A stretch of DNA of 64,000 nucleotides, taken from assembly GCA_035295225.1 (NCBI GenBank), contig DATGJI010000052.1, forward strand, positions 62,001-126,000. Reading direction: 5' to 3'. The stretch is from Candidatus Eremiobacteraceae bacterium. GTDB lineage: Bacteria; Vulcanimicrobiota; Vulcanimicrobiia; Eremiobacterales; Eremiobacteraceae. Position 1 is the first letter of the stretch; each line of letters opens with the position of its first letter. The notes beneath the pieces were generated by a model, which saw nothing but the letters and a program-made list of their open reading frames with translations, was not told the DNA's origin and ran no database searches. A program made the position numbers and the translations under genes. Positions 17,838 through 26,064 of the stretch are shown in pieces.

Positions 17838-20018
17838 CTACGATCCGGCGCGCGCTTCCCGCTTCGTGACGCGATAGGCGTTGCGGACGTCGCGGACCTT
17901 CGAGACCTTTCCGAGGATGCGGCTCAAGTGATCGAGATCGCGGATCTCGAGGCTGCACGAAATCGTCGCGGTGCGGTCGCGTTTGACGCGGGCGGTGACC
18001 GACGTCGCGTTCGTCTTCTGCTCGGAAAGCACGGCCATGATGTCTTGCAGGAGTCCCGGGCGGTCGAGCGCCTCCACTTCGACGTCGACCTGGTGCGATT
18101 CGCGCGGCGCGGCGTCCCAGGCGACGTCGATGAGCCGCTCCGGCTGCGACATGATGTGACCGACGTTCGGGCAATCAACGCGGTGGACGGACACGCCTTT
18201 GCCCTGCGAGATAAATCCGAGGATCGGGTCGCCGGGCACCGGCATGCAGCATTTGGCAAAACGGACGAGCACGTCGCCGGCGCCGAGCACCGAGATGCCG
18301 GAGGCCGCTCGACGGACGCTTGGACGGCGCGCCGGAAGCACTGAGGATTTCAATCGCCCATCGAGCGAGATGACGTTTTGCTTGCGCGCTTCTTCGCGCA
18401 GCTTTGCGATGATCGACTGCAGCGAGAGATCGCCGAAACCGATCGCTGCCATGAGATCGTCGACTGACGCGTGATTCAGGCGCGACGCGAGCGCTGTCAT
18501 GAAGGGTACCGTGGCGATCGAGCCGAGCTGCTGACGTGATACTTCGCGTTCGAATGCCTCACGCCCGGAACTGATATTTTCGTCGCGCCGGTTCTTGCGG
18601 AACCATTGCTTGATCTTGTGCTTCGCGCTCGACGTCTTGCAGATCGAGATCCAGTCGAGCGATGGCCCGGCGCTATTCTTGTTGACCATCACTTCGCAGA
18701 TGTCGCCCGTGTGCAGCGTATAATCGAGCGGCACGATCTTGCCGTTCACTTTTGCGCCGACGCAATGATGGCCCACCGATGTGTGCACGTGGTACGCGAA
18801 ATCGAGCGGCGTTGCTTCCACGCTGAGGCCCATGACGTCGCCCTTGGGCGTGAAGACGAAGACTTGGTTGTCGAAGAGATTGAGTTTGAGATGTTCCATG
18901 AACTCGCGGCTGTCGCGCATGTCTTCTTGCCATTCGAGCAGCGAGCGCAGCCATGAGAGCTTCTGATCGAGATCGTCGCCGCGGCCGCCCTCTTTGTAGC
19001 GCCAATGCGCGGCGATGCCATACTCGGACGTGCGATGCATCTCGCGAGTGCGGATCTGGATCTCCAGCGGATCGCCGCCCGGTCCGATCACGGTGGTGTG
19101 GATGGACTGATAGCCGTTTGTCTTCGGCATGGCGACATAGTCTTTGAAGCGGCCTGGAAGCGGCGTCCAAAGGCTGTGAACGATGCCTACCGCGCCGTAG
19201 CAATCGTGCACCGAGTCGACGACGATGCGGATCGCGATGAGATCGAAGATATCGGAGAATTCTTTGCCGCGTTGCAGCTTTTGATAGATGGAGAAAAAGT
19301 GCTTGGGTCGGCCGCTGATGTCCGCTTCGATCCCGCTTGCGGCGAATCGCTGCGACACCTGCTGCACGACCGTGTCGACGAGCTGCTCGCGCTCGTTGCG
19401 CCTTTTTGCGACCTTCTCGGCGATATCGCGATAGCCGGCGGCATCCAGGTAGCGCAACGCCAAATCCTCGAGATCCCACTTCATCTTATAGATGCCGAGA
19501 CGGTGCGCGAGCGGCGCATATATCTCGAGGGTCTCCTGCGCGATGTCGTGCTGCTTGGCGGGAGGCAGGCTATGCAGCGTCCGCATGTTATGCAGGCGGT
19601 CTGCCAGTTTGATGATGATGACGCGGATGTCTTTGGCCATCGAGAGGAACATCTTGCGCAGGTTCTCGACCTGGATATCCTCTTTGGATTGGTAGGGGAT
19701 TTTCGTGAGCTTCGTGAGGCCGTCGACGAGCCCGGCGATCTCAGGTCCAAAGCGCCGTTCGACTTCTTCTAACGGGATCGTCGTGTCTTCGACCACATCG
19801 TGGAGCAAGCTCGCGGCTATCGAGGCCGGGTCCATTTCGAGGTCCGCGAGGATCGTGGCCACTTCGAGGGGATGGGAGATAAAGGTTTCGCCGCTGGCGC
19901 GTGTCTGGCCGTGGTGGGCGGAGAGCGCGAAGGTGTACACACCTTCGAGCCAGGCGGCGTCGAGGTTCGGCTGGTACGATTTCACCCGCTCGAGCAGGTG
20001 CGAAAAATCGGAAGCCAT
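17838..20018 (-). CDS. Bifunctional (p)ppGpp synthetase/hydrolase, RelA/SpoT family
   Basis: This 726-residue Rsh protein contains, in order: an HD hydrolase domain ([29 protein letters not shown]), a synthetase domain ([13 protein letters not shown]-like region and [20 protein letters not shown]), TGS ([20 protein letters not shown]) and a C-terminal ACT domain ([20 protein letters not shown]). The HD metal-binding His-Asp pair is retained, so hydrolase activity is expected as well as synthetase. It controls the stringent response in the cytoplasm and is first in an rsh-dtd-alr operon. Length is normal. Confidence 0.96.
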   Translation of the reverse strand: MASDFSHLLERVKSYQPNLDAAWLEGVYTFALSAHHGQTRASGETFISHPLEVATILADLEMDPASIAASLLHDVVEDTTIPLEEVERRFGPEIAGLVDGLTKLTKIPYQSKEDIQVENLRKMFLSMAKDIRVIIIKLADRLHNMRTLHSLPPAKQHDIAQETLEIYAPLAHRLGIYKMKWDLEDLALRYLDAAGYRDIAEKVAKRRNEREQLVDTVVQQVSQRFAASGIEADISGRPKHFFSIYQKLQRGKEFSDIFDLIAIRIVVDSVHDCYGAVGIVHSLWTPLPGRFKDYVAMPKTNGYQSIHTTVIGPGGDPLEIQIRTREMHRTSEYGIAAHWRYKEGGRGDDLDQKLSWLRSLLEWQEDMRDSREFMEHLKLNLFDNQVFVFTPKGDVMGLSVEATPLDFAYHVHTSVGHHCVGAKVNGKIVPLDYTLHTGDICEVMVNKNSAGPSLDWISICKTSSAKHKIKQWFRKNRRDENISSGREAFEREVSRQQLGSIATVPFMTALASRLNHASVDDLMAAIGFGDLSLQSIIAKLREEARKQNVISLDGRLKSSVLPARRPSVRRAASGISVLGAGDVLVRFAKCCMPVPGDPILGFISQGKGVSVHRVDCPNVGHIMSQPERLIDVAWDAAPRESHQVDVEVEALDRPGLLQDIMAVLSEQKTNATSVTARVKRDRTATISCSLEIRDLDHLSRILGKVSKVRDVRNAYRVTKREARAGS

Positions 20019-20070
20019 GGCGTTCGGGTTCTAGTTATTCGATTACGCGAAGAACCCCTCGCCGGGAAGA

Positions 20071-20100
20071 TGAAGGGGCCGACGTCAGTCGGCCCCTTCA
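20071..20100. repeat. Perfect 13-bp inverted repeat downstream of a lipoprotein gene
   Basis: TGAAGGGGCCGAC and GTCGGCCCCTTCA are separated by four bases and lie seven bases beyond the stop of the minus-strand lipoprotein gene at 20108. The hairpin is strong but lacks a T-run. The same GAAGGGGC core occurs in the 56835-56945 cluster. It is probably a dispersed repeat that may also serve as a terminator. Confidence 0.65.
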
Positions 20101-20107
20101 GACCTGA

Positions 20108-21562
20108 TTAACTGCAGCCGTTTGTCGTGAGCAGCACGTAGCCGGTATCCGGGAGGATCGATAGCGGGCTCTTGACCTGGCCGCCCTCGATGCTCGTATA
20201 CGACGACTTTGGAAGCTTCACCACGTAGGTCTTCTTGGCGCTTACATTGACTACAGCGAGCGCACCGCTGTATTTGCGGAAGAAGACATCCTCGCCGGTG
20301 AAAGGCGGATCCGACGGGCCCCCGTACATCGGCGCACACGCCGTGCCCACCGCCGCATGATATTGCGGATAGTAGTTCTCTTTGCCGTACATCGAATTGC
20401 TGCCGACGTAGAGCGCCGCGGCTTGCTCTTTGCCCATCAGATACGTGGCGATCGAATAATCGAGTTGCGGGATTGTCGGCGGCTGGTGTTGCCGATTCCA
20501 GTCGTCCGCCACGAGGGTGCCTTCGCCGAGCGATTGCGCGTATTCCATCCAGCCGACGGCGTTGACGAGACCATGGTCCGACACGTAGCCGCCCCAGTCC
20601 GCGAATCCCGACTCGTTTAACACGATGTCCGCGTTGCCGATGATCGCGCGTTCACCAGGGTCTCCGCCCACACCGTTGACCGGCGCGACATACCCGTTCA
20701 CGGCCGTGTTGATGGCGAGCGCGAGCGGACGCGAATAGGTCCGCGGATTGTGCAATGCCGCGTGCGCCGACGTCACCCATCCGATCGCGGCCGTCGCCCA
20801 CGCCGGATCCGATTTCGCGCCGGAAAATTTCTGCACCCAGACGGTGTGATTCGCTTGCCAGACGCCGCAGCCGCCGTGGCCGGAATCGACATGGCCGGTG
20901 TTGTTGTCGAGCGAGACGATATCCGCGGCAACCCCGTTGTAGCCGTTCGCCTCCGCAAAGCCGCCCAGCAGCGACATCTGATACTTGATCACCGCCGGAT
21001 TTGAGATGTCGAGCGGCACGCCGGAAAGTCCGCCCACATAGGCGATCGTGGAACGATCGCATTCATACAAGATCCAGTCCGGATGATTCGCAAGCCACCA
21101 TGAAGTCGGTTCGTTGAGCCCGCTGCCGGTGGCGTCGGTGTCGAACGGCGTGTAGATCAGCGCGTTGAGGTTGACGTTGTTCGTGTGCCACGCGACCGCC
21201 ATACTCGGTGTGCGCACGCCCCATACCGACGCGTAGCGCGAGCCGTCAGCGATGCCCTGACCGATGGTGATCATGTTGCCGTGGTCTTGGTCGAAGATCT
21301 GAAGTGCATGGATGCCGACCGTCGTGTCGGGGAAGAAACCCTGACCGTGCGGGGGCGGTTGGTGCGGCGGTCCCCCCATCGGCGGGTTCGATTCCGGTAC
21401 TTGCCCGATCACGAACTGCGACGCCGCCGACTGTGTCGCACTACCCGGTACGGTGAGCCCGAGCACGTTTGCCGCGCCGTGCCCGCCGCAGCCGCTCAGT
21501 GAGACGAGGGCCGCGCCGGCGAGCAGGGCGGCGTTCCTCTTCAACGATAGCCGAATATTCAA
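20108..21562 (-). CDS. Glycosidase-like lipoprotein (GHL15-type TIM barrel), copy 1
   Basis: This protein of about 484 residues starts at TTG 21562 with GGGGA upstream. It has a signal peptide and lipobox (LVSLSGCGG), so it is anchored outside the cytoplasmic membrane. The core contains HPDWILYECDRSTIAYV, VPLDISNPAVIKYQM, NGVAADIVSLDNNTG and ADIVLNESGFADWGGYVS, a pattern I associate with putative glycosyl hydrolase family GHL15. Acidic residues at strand ends (ADIVSLD, NESGF) are possible catalytic groups. It ends with a small beta domain and Cys. It is a tandem duplicate of the next gene. Substrate unknown. Confidence 0.65.
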   Translation of the reverse strand: MNIRLSLKRNAALLAGAALVSLSGCGGHGAANVLGLTVPGSATQSAASQFVIGQVPESNPPMGGPPHQPPPHGQGFFPDTTVGIHALQIFDQDHGNMITIGQGIADGSRYASVWGVRTPSMAVAWHTNNVNLNALIYTPFDTDATGSGLNEPTSWWLANHPDWILYECDRSTIAYVGGLSGVPLDISNPAVIKYQMSLLGGFAEANGYNGVAADIVSLDNNTGHVDSGHGGCGVWQANHTVWVQKFSGAKSDPAWATAAIGWVTSAHAALHNPRTYSRPLALAINTAVNGYVAPVNGVGGDPGERAIIGNADIVLNESGFADWGGYVSDHGLVNAVGWMEYAQSLGEGTLVADDWNRQHQPPTIPQLDYSIATYLMGKEQAAALYVGSNSMYGKENYYPQYHAAVGTACAPMYGGPSDPPFTGEDVFFRKYSGALAVVNVSAKKTYVVKLPKSSYTSIEGGQVKSPLSILPDTGYVLLTTNGCS

Positions 21563-21685
21563 GTCGTTTCCCCAAACAACGAGATGCGCTTTTTCTAAGC
21601 GCAGCCTCATTATATGGAGACGGCTACTCAGCTACGTTGACGGCCCTCACAATCGAGGGTGCGTTGGATAGAACAGTGTCCTCGC

Positions 21686-23071
21686 TTACGAACACCCGCC
21701 CGGGCTCAAGAGGACGAGCCCGGAATTGGGTCCGATGGTGACCGGGCTCCGCACGGTGCCGCCCTCGATGTTCGTGTACTGCGGTTTGGGCAGTTTGACT
21801 TGGAACTGCTTGTGCTGGTCGACGTTGACGATCGAAAGGCCGCCGCTGTACACCCGCAGGTACACCCGCTCGCCCTTGAACTTCTGATCGTTGGGGCCGC
21901 CGTACATCGGGGCGCACGCCTTCCCGATCGAAGCGGTGTACTGATGATAGTAGTTCTGCGCGCCGTACATGTCGTTCTTGCCGATGTACAGTGCGGAGGC
22001 TTGTTCTTTCCCCATCAGGTACGTGGCCAGCGAATAGTCGACTTCATGCGTGGTCGGCACGCTCTTCTGCAGATTCCAATCGTCGGCCAAGATAAACGCC
22101 TTGCTTTGGGACTGCACGTACTCCGCCCAATGCACGACGTTGTTGAAACCTGTGTCGCCGACGTAGTTCCCCCAAATCGAGAAACCGGCTTCATCCAACA
22201 CGATGTCCACGTTGTCGAAGAGACTGCGGACGTTCGGGTCGCCGCCCGCGCCGTTGACCGGGCCGGCATAGGATACGGGGCTTGTATTCACCGCGAGCGC
22301 CAGCGGCGTTGCGAACGAATGATGCAGCGCCGAGCTCAGCGTTTTCGCCCAGGAGATAAGCGCGGCGTCCCAGAGCGGGTCGGTTGATTGGCCTGAAAAA
22401 CGCTGGACCCACTTCGTGTGATTGTTCTTCCAAACACCGCATCCGCCGCGTCCGCGCTGGGGATTACCGGTGTTGTTGGTCATGTCGACGATATCAGCTG
22501 CGAGGCCGCTATATTGGTTCGCAATAGCGTAGGAGCCGAGCGTGGCAGACTGATATGCGGCAACGGCGGGATTTGCGAAATCAAGCGGCACTTCTGGAAG
22601 TCCGCTCACGTATGCGACCGTCGTGCGATCGCACTCGTAAAGGATCCAATCCGGATGGGTCGCCTTCCACCAACTCAGACCGTGCCCGAGATCCGGTGAA
22701 TCGGTGTCGAACGGGGTGTAGAGAAGCGGACTAAGGCCGGCGTTGCGCGTCTGCCACGCGATCGCGGTCGCGCTGCGATTGCCCCAGACGGCGCCGTATC
22801 GATTGCCGCTATCGGCAGCTTCGGGTACGCTGATGATGTTATTTCTGTCCTGGTCGAAGATCTGGATCGCGTGGAAACCGTCGGTCGTATCTTCGAAGTA
22901 CGGACTCTTCGCGTACATCGTCGGACCGCCGCCGGGCCCGACCGATCCGTCGATCGGCGCGGTGGTGAGCCACGGCTCGGGTGCGAGCGCGCTGTGACCG
23001 CACGCGGATACCGCCGACGTTATACAGCCGGCGGCGGCGAGCATCGCAATGCGAACAAAAATCTTTTTCAA
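21686..23071 (-). CDS. Glycosidase-like lipoprotein (GHL15-type TIM barrel), copy 2
   Basis: This protein of about 461 residues is a paralogue of the downstream gene along its whole length: FHAIQIFDQDRNNIISV, HPDWILYECDRTTVAYVSGL, VPLDFANPAVAAYQSATLG, VDIVLDEAGFSIWGNYVGD and the terminal VLLSPGGCS. The N-terminus is a lipoprotein signal (ITSAVSACG). The start is uncertain: TTG at 23071 gives a short signal peptide, and an upstream GTG at 23110 is also in frame. Both copies keep the same acidic residues, so neither looks degenerate. Confidence 0.65.
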   Translation of the reverse strand: MKKIFVRIAMLAAAGCITSAVSACGHSALAPEPWLTTAPIDGSVGPGGGPTMYAKSPYFEDTTDGFHAIQIFDQDRNNIISVPEAADSGNRYGAVWGNRSATAIAWQTRNAGLSPLLYTPFDTDSPDLGHGLSWWKATHPDWILYECDRTTVAYVSGLPEVPLDFANPAVAAYQSATLGSYAIANQYSGLAADIVDMTNNTGNPQRGRGGCGVWKNNHTKWVQRFSGQSTDPLWDAALISWAKTLSSALHHSFATPLALAVNTSPVSYAGPVNGAGGDPNVRSLFDNVDIVLDEAGFSIWGNYVGDTGFNNVVHWAEYVQSQSKAFILADDWNLQKSVPTTHEVDYSLATYLMGKEQASALYIGKNDMYGAQNYYHQYTASIGKACAPMYGGPNDQKFKGERVYLRVYSGGLSIVNVDQHKQFQVKLPKPQYTNIEGGTVRSPVTIGPNSGLVLLSPGGCS

Positions 23072-23217
23072 GGTGATCAGTCGTAGCCCCCCAAGTGCCG
23101 CGATCGTCATCTCACAACAAGATTCTCGCGCCGGATATTCCCGGCGGTCGAACCTGATGAAATGATTTGTCGCTTGGGGAAGAGTGCCTGCCGCCCTTTG
23201 GTCCTATGGGTCCGATT

Positions 23218-24222
23218 TTATTTCTTTTTCGCGCGCAGTTTCCGGTATGCGGCATACAATGCGGAAGTGCGCTCGAACGTTTTGTACGCGACGGAAAATG
23301 CACCGAGGCCTTCCTTGAATCGCTTGACGCCGGGAAGACCTTCACTCGAGCCGAGGTTGTACCAACGAACCCCTCGCTCGGCGGCTCGTCGGATGAGTGC
23401 TACATTAAGCGCGTTGCTCGGACGCAGCGTCGCTTGCTCGGAGAGCATCGCGGCGCTCCAGAACATGAGCTCCTCGGATCCGAACAACACGACGCCGCCG
23501 GCGATCGGCGCATTTTCGAATCGTGCAAACCATATTTCAACGTCCGGTCCGCCGTACTCCACGACCGCGCGCAAAAGCGCTTTGGAAAAACTCGGTCTCC
23601 CGCGCTCCCATCGCGCGGCCGCGGCGGTCAGCATCGCGTAGTACTCGTCCACGGCCGAGACCGGGTCGGCAACGCGCGCGCACACGACGCCGCGCCGTTC
23701 GGCCTGACCTGCCATGCGGCGCACGACACCTTCCATTCGGTCGATGGCCGCTTCTGCGCCGCCCGAGACATCGATCAACGACGTTTCGCGCGCCCGGTTC
23801 TCGCAGTCTGAAATATCGATGTCGGCGTAGGCTGCGGGCCACGGCGTGATTCGGCACCGCTGGCCAAGGCGTCGAACGATCGCTCGGAACGCTTCAGTGG
23901 CGCGCTCCGGTGTTGCGAGCGCGCCGCCGCGCTCGCGCGCGATCGTGTACGTTTCGAGCGGCAAGCCGCTGTACTCCGTCCAACCGAGCCGGCCGCGTTC
24001 GGCGACGAGCGGCACGTCCACGAAAGTGCCATCCGCGAATTCACAGCGGGCCGGTGACACTTTGAAACGCGGGTCCGCCGATGCGAGCGCTCGAGCCCAA
24101 CCCGGACGCGCGAAGAATGTCGGCGCCGGCGAAGCGGCATCGGACGCTTGCCACTCTTCCATCGGCACGCGCGTGATTCGCCGGACCGCGTTTTCGCCGC
24201 GCCCGGACGCCGCACCGATCAT
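23218..24222 (-). CDS. FemAB/GNAT-like aminoacyl- or acyltransferase
   Basis: This 334-residue protein has the double-GNAT layout of FemAB-like proteins. The N-terminal half includes PTFFARPGWARALASAD and LGWTEYSGLPLETYTIA. The C-terminal half includes RWERGRPSFSKALLRAV, APIAGGVVLFGSEELMFWS, NALNVALIRRAAERGVRWYN and LGSSEGLPGVKRFKEGLGA. Relatives attach amino acids to peptidoglycan precursors or build surface polysaccharide and exosortase-associated layers. The LGSS-x5-FKxxLGA motif is characteristic. It begins four bases after the apt stop. Exact substrate unknown. Confidence 0.7.
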   Translation of the reverse strand: MIGAASGRGENAVRRITRVPMEEWQASDAASPAPTFFARPGWARALASADPRFKVSPARCEFADGTFVDVPLVAERGRLGWTEYSGLPLETYTIARERGGALATPERATEAFRAIVRRLGQRCRITPWPAAYADIDISDCENRARETSLIDVSGGAEAAIDRMEGVVRRMAGQAERRGVVCARVADPVSAVDEYYAMLTAAAARWERGRPSFSKALLRAVVEYGGPDVEIWFARFENAPIAGGVVLFGSEELMFWSAAMLSEQATLRPSNALNVALIRRAAERGVRWYNLGSSEGLPGVKRFKEGLGAFSVAYKTFERTSALYAAYRKLRAKKK

Positions 24223-24226
24223 GCGC

Positions 24227-24754
24227 TTAGTACTCGACGAACGAGCGAACGTCCACGCCGGGCAGTTTGGCGCGGCCGCCCAATTCTTTCAGTTCGACCA
24301 AAAAGGCGAAGCCCAAAACGTGCGCGCCAAATTTTCTCAAAAGCTGCGCGGTCGCAGCAGCCGTTCCGCCGGTCGCGAGTAAGTCGTCGACGACGAGTAC
24401 TCGTTCGCCGTTCGCAAGCGCGTCGGCGTGCATTTCCAGCGTATTGGTCCCATACTCGAGCTCGTAGTCGACGTTGATCTTCTCGTAGGGCAGTTTGCCC
24501 GGTTTGCGTACCGGGATGAATCCGGCGCCGAGCTTGTACGCGATCGGCGCGCCGAAGATATAACCGCGCGCCTCGATCGCCACCACGTAGTCGACCTTCG
24601 CATTCGCGTAGTTCGCGGCCATGAGATCGACTGCTGAGCGAAATGCAACCTTATCCTTTAAGAGCGGCGTGACGTCGCGGAACAAAATGCCGGGAATGGG
24701 AAAATCCGGTATCGATCGGATGAGCGCTTTCAGCTCGCTTGCGTCCAAGATCAT
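24227..24754 (-). CDS. apt: Adenine phosphoribosyltransferase
   Basis: This 175-residue enzyme makes AMP from adenine and PRPP. It shows IPDFPIPGILFRDVTPLLKD, VVAIEARGYIFGAPIAYKLG, GFIPVRKPGKLPYE and the PRPP-binding motif VLVVDDLLATGGTAAATAQ. The ATG overlaps the upstream membrane-protein stop (ATGA). Longer upstream readings of the frame are shadows of the membrane-protein gene. Purine salvage next to Rsh may be coincidence. Confidence 0.96.
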   Translation of the reverse strand: MILDASELKALIRSIPDFPIPGILFRDVTPLLKDKVAFRSAVDLMAANYANAKVDYVVAIEARGYIFGAPIAYKLGAGFIPVRKPGKLPYEKINVDYELEYGTNTLEMHADALANGERVLVVDDLLATGGTAAATAQLLRKFGAHVLGFAFLVELKELGGRAKLPGVDVRSFVEY

Positions 24755-25305
24755 TCCTCGTCGGTTGGCGGCGCTGACACGCCGGGCCGGTACGGAGCCG
24801 GCGCGTCGAGCGGATCCGCCGACGCAGGCTTCACGACGTCGTCGTTCGTGACTGGGCGCGACGCTTTGTCTTTCGCGAGCGCAGCGCGGATCGCAAGGTC
24901 GCGCGTCAAGGCTTCGTTCTCTCGGCGCATCCCGGCCGCGACCATCCCTGGATAGATGAAGAATAAGATGATGACGTGCAGCGCGACGGCGACCCACTGG
25001 CGATCCATCACGGAGAGCGCGCCGTCTGCCGCGTACGCAAGCATGCCGAGCGCGAATGCCCATGTCTTTCCCGTACCAGCGAACCATCCGATGAAGACGA
25101 TGAAGGTGACCGCTATCGCGAGAGCGCCGACACTGTTGCCGGCACGCGCCGCAGCCGTCAGGGGCGATTGGAGGACGCCGAAGCTCAAAGCTCCCGCCCA
25201 GGTCTGGCCGTACGCGCGGAGCACGGCCGCTGCGACCGCGAACGCGGCCGCCCAGTAAAACCAGACGGCGCCGGCGCGCCACCGCATTTCAAGGGTGCTT
25301 TGCAC
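24751..25305 (-). CDS. Small multi-pass membrane protein of unknown function
   Basis: This 184-residue protein has about five predicted hydrophobic helices (for example FYWAAAFAVAAAVLRAYG, GALAIAVTFIVFIGWFAG, VALHVIILFFIYPGMVAAG) followed by a charged cytoplasmic tail rich in Asp, Pro and Ala. I recognise no family. It overlaps apt by four bases and so is probably co-transcribed with it. It is divergent from the interrupted peptidase gene. Confidence 0.65.
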   Translation of the reverse strand: MQSTLEMRWRAGAVWFYWAAAFAVAAAVLRAYGQTWAGALSFGVLQSPLTAAARAGNSVGALAIAVTFIVFIGWFAGTGKTWAFALGMLAYAADGALSVMDRQWVAVALHVIILFFIYPGMVAAGMRRENEALTRDLAIRAALAKDKASRPVTNDDVVKPASADPLDAPAPYRPGVSAPPTDEE

Positions 25306-25430
25306 GCTCGGGCGTTCGCCGCATCCGTGGCGGCGTCCTTATCTCTACCTGGGCCCTCCCCACGCCTTGACGGCTTCTTCGCGCAACGTGAACGCGCCGG
25401 CACTGTAGCGCGCTTGCGGAGGGCTTTGTC

Positions 25431-25987
25431 ATGGATGCGATCGCCGTAGGTCAGACCACTCGTCACCATGTCGTTTTCGGCGTCTATCGAGACGGCGATA
25501 ACAATCTCGACGCCGCGCAGGAACGCAACGTCACCGATTTCATCAAGACCACCGCCGCCAATCCCGATCTCAAGGCCGTCGTCGAAGATACCACGTCGAT
25601 GCCGCGCACGCCGTTCGGGGCGGGAGACCTTCGAACCGAGTCATCGATCATCCAATCTGGTACGCAGCACATCACGCGCGTCACAGCTCCCAAGGATATG
25701 TCCAGCCGCCAGACGCTCACCGCATTTGTCCAGCGGACTCTTGAGGCAAGGGCATCCGATCCCGCATTCGCGCATTCCGACGTCTGGCTCGACCTTGTCG
25801 ATCACGGCGGGGGCGACGGCGGCGGCCTTCAGGCGGACGAGAGCGGCGGTTTCATGTCAATCGAAGATATCGCGGGCGCTATCCGCGACGGCCGCGCCGC
25901 CTTTGCGCGCTCGCATCCTGGAGCCGATGATTCTGTTCAGGGCGTCGTCGCCAACCAATGTCTTATGGCTTCGCTTGGGTTCGCAGA
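25431..25987 (+). pseudogene. Clostripain-family (C11) peptidase, N-terminal part, interrupted by the casposon
   Basis: From ATG 25431, preceded by GGAGGG at good spacing, the frame reads HHVVFGVYRDGDNNLDAAQE, VWLDLVDHGGGDGGGLQADE and VVANQCLMASLGFA. The His of DHGGG and the Cys of NQCLMA are the catalytic dyad of clostripain-like cysteine peptidases. The match ends exactly at the 14-bp target duplication. Beyond it the frame runs 20 codons into the transposon end and stops at 26048. The remainder of the gene is at 44718-45417. A truncated 205-residue product could still be made, but it would lack the C-terminal half. Confidence 0.9.
25974..25987. repeat. Left target-site duplication of the casposon
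   Basis: CTTGGGTTCGCAGA here is repeated exactly at 44704-44717 and abuts the inverted repeats on both sides. Fourteen bases is the length reported for casposase-generated duplications. The GGGTTCG core faintly recalls the T-arm of tRNA genes, a known casposon target type. Confidence 0.95.
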
Positions 25988-26022
25988 GGGATACTACACA
26001 AAGCAACCCAAACGTCCGGTTT
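25988..26022 (+). repeat. Left terminal inverted repeat
   Basis: GGGATACTACACAA (25988-26001), seven variable bases, then CAAACGTCCGGTTT (26009-26022). Both 14-bp blocks are identical, at the same spacing, to the reverse complement of the right end. Just inside lies a direct repeat GCGATAG (26026-26032 and 26038-26044), possibly an additional binding site. Confidence 0.95.
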
Positions 26023-26064
26023 CCCGCGATAGGGGACGCGATAGTTGAAAGCTCGACGCAGAAC

